This document shows, piece by piece, positions 48,179 through 57,608 of a DNA stretch of 64,000 bases. Every line of letters starts with the position of its first letter. Positions within the stretch are counted from its first letter, which is position 1. Under the pieces are notes generated by a model. The model did not search any database. It was not told where the DNA came from and worked only from the letters and a program-made list of their open reading frames with translations. The position numbers and the translations under genes were made by a program. Location of the stretch: contig NW_004624730.1 in assembly GCF_000247695.1 (NCBI RefSeq), forward strand, positions 28,524,933 to 28,588,932, given 5' to 3'. Source of the stretch: Heterocephalus glaber. Taxonomy: Eukaryota > Chordata > Mammalia > Rodentia > Bathyergidae.

Positions 48179-49268
48179 AAGTTTTCTGCTTGAATTTATG
48201 TAACAAGATACCTTTTCTTCATGTCTCTTGAAGCATTTAATGCCATTAAGTATCCAGTGTCCTCACCCACTTTCCGAAACCAGGGTCTGCAGACATCTGC
48301 AGGTTGGAGAGAATGGCTTTCCCTAAAAGGGGTCTCTGTTGGTGCATTATTGGAGTCTAAGCAACAATAGTTAATACACTCTGGTTTTGAATCCAACTCA
48401 CTCATTGGGTTTTTGCTCTCAGTGTTTACTCTTTTTGGAAACTTTAAGGAATAGACTATCAGGGTGGACATTTTGATGCTCTTGGTTTTTTACCACCTTT
48501 TACTTTGTTTATGTAAGAAGCTGACCTAAAGTAGTCAGCAGTCAAATATGGTGAGCAGTTAACTGAGCCACTATCTGTTTAGAATAAAAAGTGAAGCAGT
48601 GCTAGGTGGGACTAGCTGATCCTGAAAGCCTCAAACGTTTCCTCTTGATTAAGCCAGAATGTATTTTTAGTAAAAACATATGCTGTTACTCAGTTAATGT
48701 TTGTTTTAATTATGTGGTGGTAAATCAAAGGTAAATGCATATTTAATTTTATCATCATGCTCCCCCCATCATCCTGTTTGTACCTGTATACTGTGAAACT
48801 AGAGAAAATTTTGTTACTATGTTTCCTTTATTTAAGTTGACTGAAATCTTTCTGACTTAAAAATATGCATTATGTAGCTTTGGCCTGAATTTTTAAACAA
48901 TTAGTTTGAAAACGTAGGGACAGTTTGAGATGTCTTCACATATGTGCTAGCAATTCATCTTCTGTGTAGATCACAGTTTCAGTGACCTTCTTTGCTTGGA
49001 GGAGACTTGATTAACATAGAACTAAATTTCCTACAGCAGGGTCTTTTGAAAGCTTGCCAAAAGGGTGGCTGGCCAAGGTATTACTAAGAACACACATAAT
49101 TAAGTAAAGTTACATGGCGTATCTCCAGGAGACTTCGGTTCTCAGCCAAAGTGACCTTTCTATACTGGTCAGATGCTTAAATGTTGTAAACTATTTTGTC
49201 CTAAAGCTTCCTGACTAATCATAGTAATGATTTTGAACCGCTGCTTTTTTTTCATTTTCTACTTGCAG
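48179..49268. other. Intron 1, repeat-poor stretch before the candidate microexon
   Basis: No repeat family recognised over about 1 kb. The last part (about 49200-49268) is a polypyrimidine-rich 3' splice-site region. Confidence 0.45.
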
Positions 49269-49289
49269 CAATTAATGATGAAGGATAAG
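49269..49289 (+). CDS. MED12L: Candidate 21-nt in-frame microexon of MED12L (predicted)
   Basis: Upstream is a strong pyrimidine tract ending 'ttttctacttgcag'. Downstream is the near-ideal donor 'gtatgt'. The 21 bases read CAA TTA ATG ATG AAG GAT AAG, or QLMMKDK, in phase 0. That is the phase of both neighbouring exons, so inclusion adds seven residues between E33 and D34 with no frame change or stop. Size and strong flanking signals match vertebrate neural microexons, and UGC triplets lie close to the acceptor, as seen at SRRM4 targets. In MED12 the E33-D34 region is part of the helix that activates CDK8. Chance pseudo-exons of this quality do occur, so this needs transcript evidence. Confidence 0.5.
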
Positions 49290-49659
49290 GTATGTTCTCA
49301 TTTTTGCGCTGTGGCAACCATTACTCCAGGTGTCACTAAGACCATTTCTTGGCTTTGAATGAGGGGTAGCTTCATCTTCTCCAACGTCTTCCTCTTATTC
49401 TTTCCAGTCTCTATTTTAGGGACTCTGATTTGGTTCCATAACCCAGTGATAATCTGGGCAGGGCAAGGAGGTTATTTTTTTTTTAAGGCTATGTTATTTT
49501 TGATGTGTTGTGACCTCGGAAAGTTTTCCTATATCTATCCACTAGGAAATCTTTTCAAGGAGTGTAGGAGTTATAGCTATGTATTTTTAGACCACATTTT
49601 CATATAACATTTGTTCTTTGGTGACATGGTGGCATGGAAATTTCTCTCTCTAGATTAGG

Positions 49660-49815
49660 ATTTAGAAGATAGCATTTCAGTGCTGGCTTTGCCCAGTTGC
49701 TACACTAGTTTTGTGAGCCTTACTTTTCTCGTCTATTAAATGAGCATGAAGATACATGACTGCCGTCTACCTCAGAGCTGGTAGAGATTAAGTGAGCCAA
49801 ATTGTATAGACACTT
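49660..49815 (+). repeat. MIR SINE relic
   Basis: 'gcatttcagtgctggctttg', 'ttttgtgagccttacttttc' and 'tcgtctattaaatgagcatg' follow the MIR order. Confidence 0.65.
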
Positions 49816-50094
49816 AGGCAAGCTCTAAATGTCCCTCTAGGTGTAAGTTGTGTATCATGTGTGAGAATCATGAAGCTTTTCTCTGGGAAGGCTTCACATC
49901 TGTCTTTAACTCTCTGTGAGGGTGTGGATAGGTTGGGTGTGCTAGCTTTCTTGAACTTAAAGTAGGGGCCAACAAAGAAGGGAGAGTTAAGCTATGGGCT
50001 CTCAAGAGCAATTCCAGTTCAAAAACTATGATTTTGTTTTGAGTGTGGGAAGAGTTGTTCTTTGTTCTTTTTTTTTTTTTTTCTTTTCTCAACT

Positions 50095-50230
50095 TTTAAG
50101 TTAAACATTTCCAAACTTAGAGAAAAGTTAAAAGAATAGGATAACATATACCCATACGCCCTATACCTAGAGTCAAATGTAACTTGCCACATTGGCCTTT
50201 CTCTCTGTGCATTTACATGTTGGGTTTTAA
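50095..50230 (-). repeat. L1M-like 3' fragment
   Basis: 'agagaaaagttaaaagaata', 'atatacccatacgccctata' and 'cttgccacattggcc' resemble antisense old L1 3' UTR. Confidence 0.5.
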
Positions 50231-50377
50231 ACTCCACTTTCTGTTCTCTTTGGTTATTTTCCTTTTAATAGCTCTGTCCTACAGAGTACTTCGAACCTAG
50301 CTCTTACTTAGGCTGCAGTGTCTAGATGAAGGTGAAACTTCTATCTTTCTGCTTAATCAATACCTTCTTTTGAATAG

Positions 50378-50482
50378 GATGAACTTACTGCTGTGAATGT
50401 AAAGCAAGGCTTCAACAATCAGCCAGCCTTCACTGGAGATGAACATGGCTCTGCCAGAAATATTGTAATTAACCCATCAAAG
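50378..50482 (+). CDS. MED12L: MED12L coding exon 2 (residues 34-68)
   Basis: Encodes D34-K68: [20 protein letters not shown] followed by [15 protein letters not shown]. 105 nt, phase 0 at both ends, acceptor tgaatag|GAT and donor AAG|gtaatg. In MED12 the corresponding exon is the hot spot of uterine leiomyoma mutations (L36, Q43, G44). All three residues are present here at the same numbers, consistent with a conserved CDK8/CDK19-activating segment in MED12L. V39 replaces the leucine of MED12, again pointing to MED12L. Start and end agree with the family exon structure. No damage is seen. Confidence 0.97.
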
Positions 50483-50519
50483 GTAATGCTAATTGTGTAT
50501 TCCCCATAACTTCTGAAAA

Positions 50520-50700
50520 AGTGTTTATAATACCCTTGACAGATAGTAATACTGATAAATTGGTGGTATTTAAGTTGCAGTCCCTATTTAGAATTTCCTC
50601 ATTTACACTCTCCTGCCCCAGGATCCAGTCAGTGATCATGCATTGTATTAGCTGTCAGGTCACTTTACTCCCCGAGTTAATACAGCGCTGTCCACCTTTT
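50520..50700 (-). repeat. L1M-like 3' fragment
   Basis: 'tttaagttgcagtccctatt' and 'caggatccagtcagtgatca' resemble the antisense of an old L1 3' region, colinear with the fragment at 50095-50230. Confidence 0.5.
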
Positions 50701-50727
50701 CATGCTTTAAAAATTGTTTTTTTATGT

Positions 50728-50808
50728 TTTCATATGCTAGAGACTGAACCTAGAGCTTCACACACGTTAATCATGTGTCCTATTACTGAGTGATACCCCC
50801 AGTCCCTA
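50728..50808 (-). repeat. Old ID-type SINE
   Basis: 'gctagagactgaacctagag' and 'ctattactgagtgatacccc' on + are a worn reverse-complement ID. Confidence 0.65.
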
Positions 50809-50824
50809 CACAGTGATACTTTTT

Positions 50825-51000
50825 TTATAACAATTATTTTATTTTTAACTGATAACATTAGTTTGTACAAATAATGAGGCACTATGTGTGTTGTTTCAAT
50901 ATATATGTATACCATGTAATGTTTACATCAGATTAAACATATCTGCATCAGTGATACTATCAACACCATGAAAATATCCTCTTCTCCAGTAAATTTCACT
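50825..51000 (-). repeat. L1 3' fragment
   Basis: 'tgtacaaataatgaggcact', 'aatatatatgtataccatgt' and 'agattaaacatatctgcatc' fit antisense L1 3' UTR. Confidence 0.5.
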
Positions 51001-52234
51001 CAATAATTTTAGCACCACGATGATTCCTGCTGAATGACTTATTAGCTTCTGGTTGAAAAATGGTGTCATACTTCAAGCATGTATTTTTTTCCTTTATTGT
51101 CATTCAGTGGAAACGTGCATGTATTAGTTGACATTCTTTTGTAAAGAACTTCCTTGTACATTTTTAAAGTATTACTTTGGATTCTTTTAGTCTCACCCAT
51201 TTTTCTAAAATTTAATGTGTTAATGATTCATTACTTTTACAGTAGTTGTCTTTTGGATGCTCAGATTGTCCCATGTTTGGTCAGTGGGAGCTGCTTTCAC
51301 CTGCCCTAAGTTAAACATCCCTGTCATGTTTTGAAAACTTCCTTCCTTTAGGCACAACAACACATTCTAGGTTCATCTTTTCTTTTCCTTCTGCCTCATC
51401 CCTGGATGCTAGGCGTGCTCACTGCTACTGCAGTGTCATTACTACTAGGTTTTATTGTGGACAGAGATGGCAAACTAATATACGTATTTTTCTTTCTGTT
51501 TATCTAACTTACCTATCTGCCATTACCATTTGCAACCCAGTACCACAGAGTATTTTCTTGTCTTGTTTCATCTTTATCTTCCTTCTCCCAAAGTAAGAAC
51601 TTCGGCTCTCTACAATATGAACATACATATTTATTTGTTTGCTGTATTTTATGACATATGTAATAAAATTCCAAAATAAACTATACCAGTGCCAGTCCTA
51701 TAACAAAATTACTACATAAATTTATGATTTTTCTAGAGTAGTTTTTGTCCTTAGACTTAACAGTAAAATGTCAGAATGTTGTGTTCAAAAATTTCCTGAA
51801 TTAAATGTGTTATTTTGTGTGCTTGTATATCAACTGTATATGTAATTAGAATTGTTTTTGTATTCTCTTAGGGATTTTTAAACCTTTTTGAAATATTTTT
51901 ATTGTGTGAAAATTAAAATACTTTCACTGTTACAAAATGAATAACATCAAACATACAAATGAGAAGAAATTTTTAAAAAGTTATGTTTTTACACTTTCCC
52001 TTCTACAGAGATACACATTAAAGGCCTGTGTGTCATTTTGAATCCTTTTTTATGTGCATACATGTACACAAAAATACCTAAATAATTGACAGTTTCTTAA
52101 AATATTAACTGAAGTACTATTTAAGAGATGTGAAAGAAAATAACATTTTCTGCAGATAGTTGCATCGATCAAACACAATGTTTTTAGGTTTGTCTTTTTC
52201 TGATTTTTATAAACTTTATAAGTACAGTTATGTG
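51001..52234. other. Intron 2 sequence without recognised features
   Basis: AT-rich, no coding signal. Confidence 0.45.
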
Positions 52235-52385
52235 TATGTAATTTGTCCTTTTTAAAACCATGAAACATATATAACATTACCATTTAACCATTTTTAAATG
52301 TATGGTTCTTGGGCATTTGAGTAACTTTACATTGTTGTACAGCTATATCACTATATACCTCCAAGACTTTCTCATCTTCCTTTAC
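52235..52385 (-). repeat. L1M-like fragment
   Basis: 'accatttaaccatttttaaa', 'tttacattgttgtacagcta' and 'ctccaagactttctcatctt' match antisense L1M 3' sequence. Confidence 0.6.
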
Positions 52386-52413
52386 TGATCTACTTTTTAA
52401 AAACGAAACATTC

Positions 52414-52504
52414 ACCTAGGATTTAGCTCAGTGGTGCCGCCTGCCCTGCAAGCACAAGGCCCTGAGTTTGATCCCCGGTACCAAACAAAACAAAACAAAA
52501 CAAA
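52414..52504 (+). repeat. ID-type SINE (GGTACC subfamily)
   Basis: 'aggatttagctcagtggtgc', 'ccctgagtttgatccccggt' and 'acc' are followed by a (CAAAA)n tail. The short flank 'aaacattc' repeats on both sides. This is among the best-preserved copies and shows both internal promoter boxes. Confidence 0.92.
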
Positions 52505-52722
52505 AAACCCAAAACATTCTGTAGACCCATTTCCTTTTTGCTAAAATATTCATAATATTTATGGGTAGATAGCATTCCATTATTTATGTGTTATAGTTAA
52601 CTGAAACCTCTGTATATGACACTTAGCTTGTTGCCAGTTTCTTATAGTTATTCATGAAGAGGTTACAGTCATATTTGAACAAATAGCTTTTGTTTGTTAG
52701 AATAAATTCCCAAGAGCATATT

Positions 52723-53065
52723 ACTTTGTTTGTTACTCTGTTTGGGCTGGTGAACAAAAGACCCAGACTGGCTAATGTAAATAAGAGAAATTTATTTCCT
52801 CACAGCCTGGTGCTGGAAGTCCAAGATGAAGGTGTTAGCAGGTCCGGTTTCTTCTCCTTGGCTGCATGGTCTTCCCTCTGTGTGTGGTCATTCCTGGTGT
52901 GTGTTCCTTTTCTCATGAGGAAAGTGGCATATTTATTAGGGCCTCGCCCATATGACCTCCTTTAGCCCTAATTACCTGTACAAAGGCACTGTCTTCAAAT
53001 GAAGTCACAGTGGGACTGAGGGCTTTGATGTTGGAATTTGGGAGGTGCAGAGTTTAGTTCATAGA
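52723..53065 (-). repeat. MLT1-like LTR
   Basis: 'agaaatttatttcctcacag', 'gctggaagtccaagatgaag', 'atggtcttccctctgtgtgt' and 'aaatgaagtcacagtgggac' give a clear reversed MLT1 LTR. Confidence 0.8.
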
Positions 53066-53171
53066 AGAGTGTGCATGCTTATAAGCTTTTTTCCCCATAT
53101 TCTTACCAAATGAAATATTTTCTCAATAGCAAATAGGTTTGGGTGAATGGAAACAAGTTTTAAATTTAATT

Positions 53172-53318
53172 CTTTTGAGACAGGATCTAGCTATGCAATC
53201 CAGATTACCTTTGATCTCAGTATGTAGCTGAGGTGGTCCTTGAACTTGCTATTCTCTTGCCTCAGCCTTCTCAGTGCTGGGATTACAGACCTGTGTCAGC
53301 ACACCCAGCTAAATTTAA
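53172..53318 (-). repeat. B1-like SINE with internal duplication
   Basis: 'tgagacaggatctagctatg', 'gttccttgaactt'-type and 'gggattacagacctgtgtca' words on + mark a reversed B1. It has an extra 'gatctcagtatgtagctgag' segment of the type found in longer B1 variants. Confidence 0.75.
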
Positions 53319-53473
53319 TCTAACATGTTATTTGAAAGGCTGTGAATTGCTATAGATCTTTTGAAAGGCAGTTTGGCAAAATGATTACTAAAATCACAGA
53401 ATCATACAGTCTAAATTCTGGAAATTGATCCTAAAGCTATATTTGCATATGTTAGTAATAACAAATGTGAAGG

Positions 53474-53550
53474 AGCCAGGGATTTAGCTCAGTGGTTACC
53501 CTGCCTGCCTTGCAAGTGTAAGGACCCAAGTTTGATCCCCGGTACAAAAA
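53474..53550 (+). repeat. ID-type SINE (GGTACC subfamily)
   Basis: 'agggatttagctcagtggtt', 'caagtttgatccccggtac' and an A13 tail. Flanks 'ataacaaatgtgaaggag' and 'ataataaatgtgaaagag' are the target duplication with a few changes. Confidence 0.9.
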
Positions 53551-55110
53551 AAAAAAATTAGAAATAATAAATGTGAAAGAGTATTCATTTTAACATGATT
53601 TAATAACAAAATTTTGGAACACATGCCCCAAATATCCATTAACAGTAGCTTGATTAAATGAAAGATCGTATATTCTCAAGTACAGTGGATCTATAAAAAT
53701 GAATAAAGAAGCTCTCCATATACAAACATGGAAGGCTTATACTAAATGTATATAATGAGCTATATGTACAAGAAAGAGAGAAAAATGATAGCTGTGGTTG
53801 CTCATGTGTATTCATTTGAACACTAGAATACACCCTGGAGGAAACTATCAAGTGATTATTTGGAGGTAGGCATTAGGATTTGGGAGTTGAGATTCTTAAT
53901 ATTTTTGGTTTTTGAATAATATGTGCATATGTAATTATAATAAAATTAAATGGTATAATCATGTTTTGATATTTTTGAACCCTAATGTGCTTTTTCTCCT
54001 CTCTTGCTTGCTTGGGAATTTTGACTTTGTTTACAGTTATGCATTGTTTAGAAGGCTTGTTTAGCAGGAATTAAAATATGTTGTCACCATGTTCTGTTGC
54101 TGTCATTAAACGCATAGACGAGTATATAGTTATAAACTGGATTGTTCAGAGTACATCTTTTCTTTTTACTCTTTGTGCATTATAATTAAAGTGCCCATAG
54201 ATAATTGCAAATAAGAGAGCTTTTAAATATAAAGCAATCCATAGTGGTAGGTTTTTATTCCCCTAGGTGCAAAGACCAAATACTGTATCAAATGAAAAAT
54301 TTAATATTAAACAATTGGCTGCTATTGACAGCATGTTTACAGTGATTCTGCTACAGTTTTAATTATTAATTTATTCACTGGAATTTCTGCAAACATTCTC
54401 TTAAAGAAAGTACAGTGAAGTTGTTTACAGAAAGAAAAGCTCAGACTTACTCTTTTCTACTCATTAGTTTTTACTATCATGTTATGTCATCACACTGTCT
54501 TTTTAATCACACATCAGTTAAGGATTAGGGGATGCCTGTTCACACTAAAAAAAAAGTTATATGAGCTTTTTATCCTGGTAGGTAAACTTAGCTAATAGTT
54601 TAAAACTGTGTTCCAACTTGGAGACTATTTCTTGCCTTAAGAGTATTAACTCAGGTGGTGATTCTATTTTGGTTCACTAGGGTGAATAATTTATCTTATT
54701 CATAATTGCCACTATTTGCTAACTTTATTGGGGGCATTTATTAGACATTGTTGACTGCATCATATTATTAAATTCTCAGGGGATAAAGGGCGATGCTTAT
54801 GTGGGATTCTTGAAAATTCCAACAGATTTTCTATAAGTTGATTGAAGTTTGAGGTATTACTTTATTCCCTTCCTTCTTTTCTCTGTTTTTCTGTCCCTTT
54901 CTCCATTCCTTGTCCGCCTTAAAATTTGGATAATGTGGAAATGACAAAATAGTTTGCAAAAGCTCCCTTTGCCATTTTGCCCCACTCAAAGTGGTAATAC
55001 TACTTTTCTCTTGAAACGCTTTTACTCTGGGCACTGACAACACACAAAAAAATGTTGTATACTTAATGTAATTGAACCTTTTGTATTTTAGCATTTAAAT
55101 CAATGTTTTA
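53551..55110. other. Intron 2 repeat-poor sequence
   Basis: AT-rich. The block 54150-54430 has many homeobox-like cores ('taattaaag', 'attaatttatt') and no repeat signature, so it could be conserved non-coding DNA. No coding signal. Confidence 0.4.
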
Positions 55111-55117
55111 GTGCTTT

Positions 55118-55468
55118 CCTCCTTGTTGAAACAGAATACTCACACCTACAACTCAAAGGAGAGGTTTATTGTGGCTCATGCTTCAGTCCACGGTCGGCTG
55201 GCGCCAAAGAAAAAACAGCCTTACCGAGGGGCATGGTGGAGGAAAAGCTGCTCATCTCATGGTCCCCAAGAAGCGGAGAGTGTCAAGGGAGGAGCTGGGC
55301 TGGGAGATACAGCCTTCCTGGTCATACCTACAGTGACCCATTTCTTTTGAGCAGTCTCCGCCTCCTAACAGCAAGTCAACTTAATGTCCCTGGAACCCAG
55401 TCACCTTCCAAAGGTCCCACCTATGATCCCATGAGCTTTAGTGGGACATGTAGATATAAACCATAACA
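55118..55468 (-). repeat. MaLR (MT-type) LTR
   Basis: 'gaaacagaatactcacacct', 'ggagaggtttattgtggctc', 'caaaggtcccacctatgatc' and 'gatataaaccataacag' give a reversed MaLR LTR. Same type as 31478-31865. Confidence 0.7.
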
Positions 55469-55930
55469 GTACAGTTCTCTAAATTCTGTTTTTAAGAACA
55501 TCAAGTGGTAGTATTTGATGAACAAGGAAAGGAATGATTATTGTGCGATTACTCGACATACACACCATGTCTCAGGGAAAACATTCTCTTCTGTTGGGTG
55601 TGTATTGTGAAAAAAGAAAGTATAGCTGAAGATTAAAGTGGAACCCATTCTCCTGAAATTTATTTAGGATATAATCAATTTTATCTTACCAGAGATTTCT
55701 GAAGGCCCCTCCCCCTTTATTGTAAGTGAAGCAAAGGTGCTGTGTGAGTTTTTGTGTCTCGTTGGCATATAATTATAACAGCTCTTGGCTTCAAGTACTT
55801 AAATTACCGCTTTATTTTCTGATGGACTGTGTGAACTATGTGAATATTTTCAACTAAAACAATAAAAAAAATGTGGTACTGAGATTCTTATTGTCATTAA
55901 ATCTTTTCTTTTTTCCTTTTGTTTCCACAG

Positions 55931-56122
55931 ATTGGAGCTTATTTTAGCAGCATATTAGCTGAAAAACTAAAGCTTAACACTTTCCAGGATACCGGAAAGA
56001 AGAAACCCCAAGTTAATGCTAAAGATAATTATTGGCTGGTTACTGCTCGATCTCAGAGTGCAATTCATAGTTGGTTCTCTGACTTAGCAGGAAATAAACC
56101 GCTTGCTATTTTGGCAAAAAAG
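55931..56122 (+). CDS. MED12L: MED12L coding exon 3 (residues 69-132)
   Basis: Encodes I69-K132 in phase 0 over 192 nt: [20 protein letters not shown], then [20 protein letters not shown], then [20 protein letters not shown] and LAKK. Acceptor gtttccacag|ATT and donor AAG|gtatca. The [20 protein letters not shown] core is a hallmark of MED12 proteins. [10 protein letters not shown] and [10 protein letters not shown] match MED12L better than MED12. A127 appears to be serine in the human protein as I recall it, a conservative change. A read-through into intron 3 would add 16 residues and then stop, so skipping of splicing would truncate the protein. Confidence 0.97.
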
Positions 56123-56307
56123 GTATCAAGTATTTCTTACATTATTATAATTATAGTCTTACAAAACTGAAGCTGTTTTGAGACAGTGTTTAAATATATT
56201 ATTTCTTTTCCCCAACTTCAAAAGTGAAACCTAAATATATATAGTGCCAGATATATAGCACCAGGTATGTGCAGCTTTTATGCTTTCCCTCTGTTTATTG
56301 ATTTTTG

Positions 56308-56392
56308 TTTTCATTGCTGGGGATCAAACCCAGTGCCTTCCACATGCTAGGCAGGTGCAGAAGCAGTGAGCTACACCTCTATCCCTGTTCCC
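56308..56392 (-). repeat. Old ID-type SINE
   Basis: 'ctggggatcaaacccagtgc' and 'gcagtgagctacacctctat' on + are a worn reverse-complement ID. Confidence 0.75.
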
Positions 56393-57575
56393 CTTTATTT
56401 TGATTGCATGTGGTACCCTGGACATCTGTAAACCTAAATATAACAAGCAGTTTATAATTTTAGATAGATAAGATTATTAAACCAAGAGAAGGCAACAAGG
56501 CTTCATTTTTTTTCCCTATATTTAGTTTTCTTAGGTCAAGATATGCAATATTTAATAAAAAGATCCTTGCTTTGAGGTTATTTCCTTGTCTTTAAAAGTA
56601 TTCATTCAAATATTTCAAGCTAAGCCTCATTCCTACCAAGTGAGATAAAGGTTATGATTCTGGATGTGCTTGCTTGTTGAAAAATTTTTGAGCAAAGTAG
56701 GCAGGGTTATTTAGAACTTTCAATTTTGGGGGTGGTGGTGGGAGGTTCTGTTAAAATCTTTGCCTTTGATCATTCTCAAGTGGGAAATATCTAATACATA
56801 GATTCAATAACCTAGAAATCCAAACTTATAAAAAATTCTTTGAAATTGAGGAAAAGAGTTAGTAACGTCCCTCTTAGTCTTGATCTCTGACTTCTTGCAT
56901 ACCTTTGAAATAATTTCATGATTTTTTTTTTTTTCTTATCTCCCTGAAGCCCTTTAGTTTTAGGGGCACCAATCTTCTGTTCTTAATATTAAGTGTTCAT
57001 TTCTACCTGGTATAGGGCCAATTTAGAGGCAAGCTCCTTGTATATTTGCTTATTTCTTTTCTAAAGCAACTCTTTGAAAGTAGTGCCTTAGCTTCCATTG
57101 GCTTTATTTTACCCTGATGTCATAACGCAATTGCCTTTGATAGAGTTCAGTAGTTAAAGGCAACTGAAAACCTTGAAAAGCACAATTCAGCATAGCCAAC
57201 TCTTACCACATAGTTAGTGACAGTGTCTCAACCCAGCTGACCTGAGTATTGCTGCTTTTCCAACTGGTGAACAGTTACTTTGTGGTCCTACTGCGGTCTA
57301 TGTATTGATTGTACCTAAAGAACATATTAGTCATAGGATGTCCTTCAATATTTGATGGCTTTTGACTAATAGTTCATATTCTCCATGTTCCAGCCTGGCA
57401 CCTTTTTAAGGTTTTCCTTTGTTACTAAGTTTTTAGAGTGCATTTTTTAGATGTTTTCTGAAAGTGAATATAGTAGTTGATGCTCTTGCTTCAGGGGTGT
57501 AGGAGCCTCTCATCTTTTAGGAGGGAGATGAATTATGGTGCAGTGTATTAGCCATTGTTCTTCTTTCTTTATTAG

Positions 57576-57608
57576 GAGCTGCCTCTGGCCAAGTCAGGTG
57601 TTCCTCAG
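57576..57608 (+). CDS. MED12L: Candidate 33-nt in-frame cassette exon of MED12L (predicted)
   Basis: The acceptor 'gttcttctttctttattag' and the consensus-grade donor CAG|gtaagc bracket 33 bases. These read ELPLAKSGVPQ in phase 0, matching the phase of exons 3 and 4. Inclusion would add 11 residues between K132 and V133, just before [12 protein letters not shown]+C is 20 of 33 in otherwise AT-rich intron, which favours a coding segment over a chance motif. I cannot recall whether this exon is annotated in other mammals. A pseudo-exon remains possible. Confidence 0.5.

Larger units (their letters stand above)
50483..55930 (+). other. MED12L: MED12L intron 2 (5.4 kb)
   Basis: Canonical gtaatg...tttccacag. 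It contains L1M relics, two young ID SINEs, a B1 SINE, an MLT1 LTR and a MaLR LTR. An AT-rich repeat-free block at about 54150-54430 is the only notable unique segment. No further exon is convincing. Confidence 0.9.

Noticed and set aside
46385..48310. Shared word 'gggtctgcagacatctc/gc' at about 46383 and 48284
   Set aside because: Similarity stops after about 17 bases and flanks differ. Probably chance or two unrelated worn repeats.
52414..52504. tRNA-like gene with A and B boxes
   Set aside because: The sequence has the promoter boxes of a tRNA but no full cloverleaf and a (CAAAA)n tail plus target duplication. It is an ID SINE.
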